From: Deltaproteobacteria bacterium
GTDB lineage: Bacteria > Myxococcota > Myxococcia > Myxococcales > Anaeromyxobacteraceae
Length of the DNA stretch: 64,000 nt
NCBI GenBank assembly: GCA_016214955.1
Contig: JACRMN010000007.1
Location: forward strand, 124,001-188,000
Direction: 5' to 3'
This document shows, piece after piece, positions 63,913 to 64,000 of this stretch. Numbering within the stretch: position 1 is the stretch's first letter; the number at the start of each line of letters is the position of its first letter. Below the pieces are notes generated by a model. That model saw only the letters and a program-made list of their open reading frames with translations, was not told where the DNA came from and ran no database searches. Both the position numbers and the translations under genes were made by a program.

Positions 63913-64000
63913 TCAGGGCCCCCCGCCGTCGAGCGCCTTCAGCAGGGCCGGCGTGACCTCGGCGAAGCGCAGCACCTGCTTTCCCCGGTGGTCGCGCAGG
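63913..64000 (-). CDS. C-terminus of an upstream gene in the ABC operon (partial)
   Basis: Only the last 28 residues are visible (RDHRGKQVLRFAEVTPALLKALDGGGP at the end). Its stop is two bases before the next start, so it belongs to the same operon. No family can be assigned from this fragment. Confidence 0.6.
   Translation of the reverse strand, partial: LRDHRGKQVLRFAEVTPALLKALDGGGP

Overview
The window is a contiguous stretch of very GC-rich, densely packed bacterial chromosome. Nearly every third codon position is G or C, and reading frames stay open on the antisense of most genes. The gene content points to a Myxococcota bacterium, most likely Anaeromyxobacter-like. The pointers are the suf operon under an Rrf2 repressor, a FemAB-like acetyltransferase, many lipoproteins with Ala/Pro-rich linkers, NtrC/hybrid-kinase signalling, NrfJ-like OB-fold lipoproteins, and M13 and M3 peptidases. 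This assignment is inference from gene families and composition. I see no rRNA, tRNA, CRISPR array, transposase or prophage.

Layout. 1-4.1 kb (minus strand): yaeQ, then an Rrf2 repressor leading sufB-sufC-sufD for Fe-S cluster assembly, with a 7-7-7 palindrome over the repressor promoter. 4.2-11.1 kb: an outer-membrane barrel protein, lipoproteins, RecQ, an NrfJ-like lipoprotein, an ABC-2 exporter and an unusual methyltransferase. 11.1-19.7 kb: a LysR/quinone-reductase divergent pair, a methyltransferase, a FemAB-like protein, a YbaK deacylase, a glycerophosphodiesterase, YwiC, surE-nlpD and apt. 19.8-25.3 kb: a flavin reductase, an AI-2E permease, an acyl-CoA dehydrogenase coupled to a stand-alone RAM domain, a HhH-GPD glycosylase and a CBS protein. 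25.4-35.3 kb: secA, two paralogous M23 peptidases around an NlpC/P60-like lipoprotein and a CapA-like protein, a PP2C phosphatase and recN. 35.5-41.4 kb: an M24 peptidase, a VOC protein, a secreted protein, nadK, rarA and a hotdog thioesterase. 41.6-48.8 kb: an esterase, a sigma-54 response regulator with a hybrid histidine kinase, a GGDEF protein preceded by a structured RNA candidate, an ATP-grasp-like protein and a cobalamin adenosyltransferase. 48.8-60.1 kb: DUF4337, an M13 peptidase, a pteridine-reductase-like SDR, an ErpA-like protein, an MBL hydrolase, fabI, mobA, a Cys-rich repeat lipoprotein, YbjQ and an M3 peptidase. 60.2-64 kb: a GDT1-type cation exporter and an incomplete, tightly coupled ABC-transporter operon with a Cys-bearing membrane protein.

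Three patterns stand out beyond the genes. First, many genes without a Shine-Dalgarno sequence carry a TGnTAnnnT-like element ending 6-8 bases before the start codon, which predicts widespread leaderless mRNA. Second, a palindromic repeat of 132 bp (44 codons) sits in frame inside the CapA-like gene, with a related hairpin at 37.0 kb, and GACCnC hexamer tracts recur at gene edges and inside two coding linkers. Third, a compact minus-strand RNA candidate with a terminator lies upstream of a diguanylate cyclase gene whose receiver domain lacks the phospho-acceptor aspartate.

Genes work in small units. The suf genes share one repressor. SurE and an NlpD-like protein are translationally coupled. 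The wall-hydrolase cluster probably acts in envelope remodelling. The hybrid kinase and NtrC regulator form one likely pathway.
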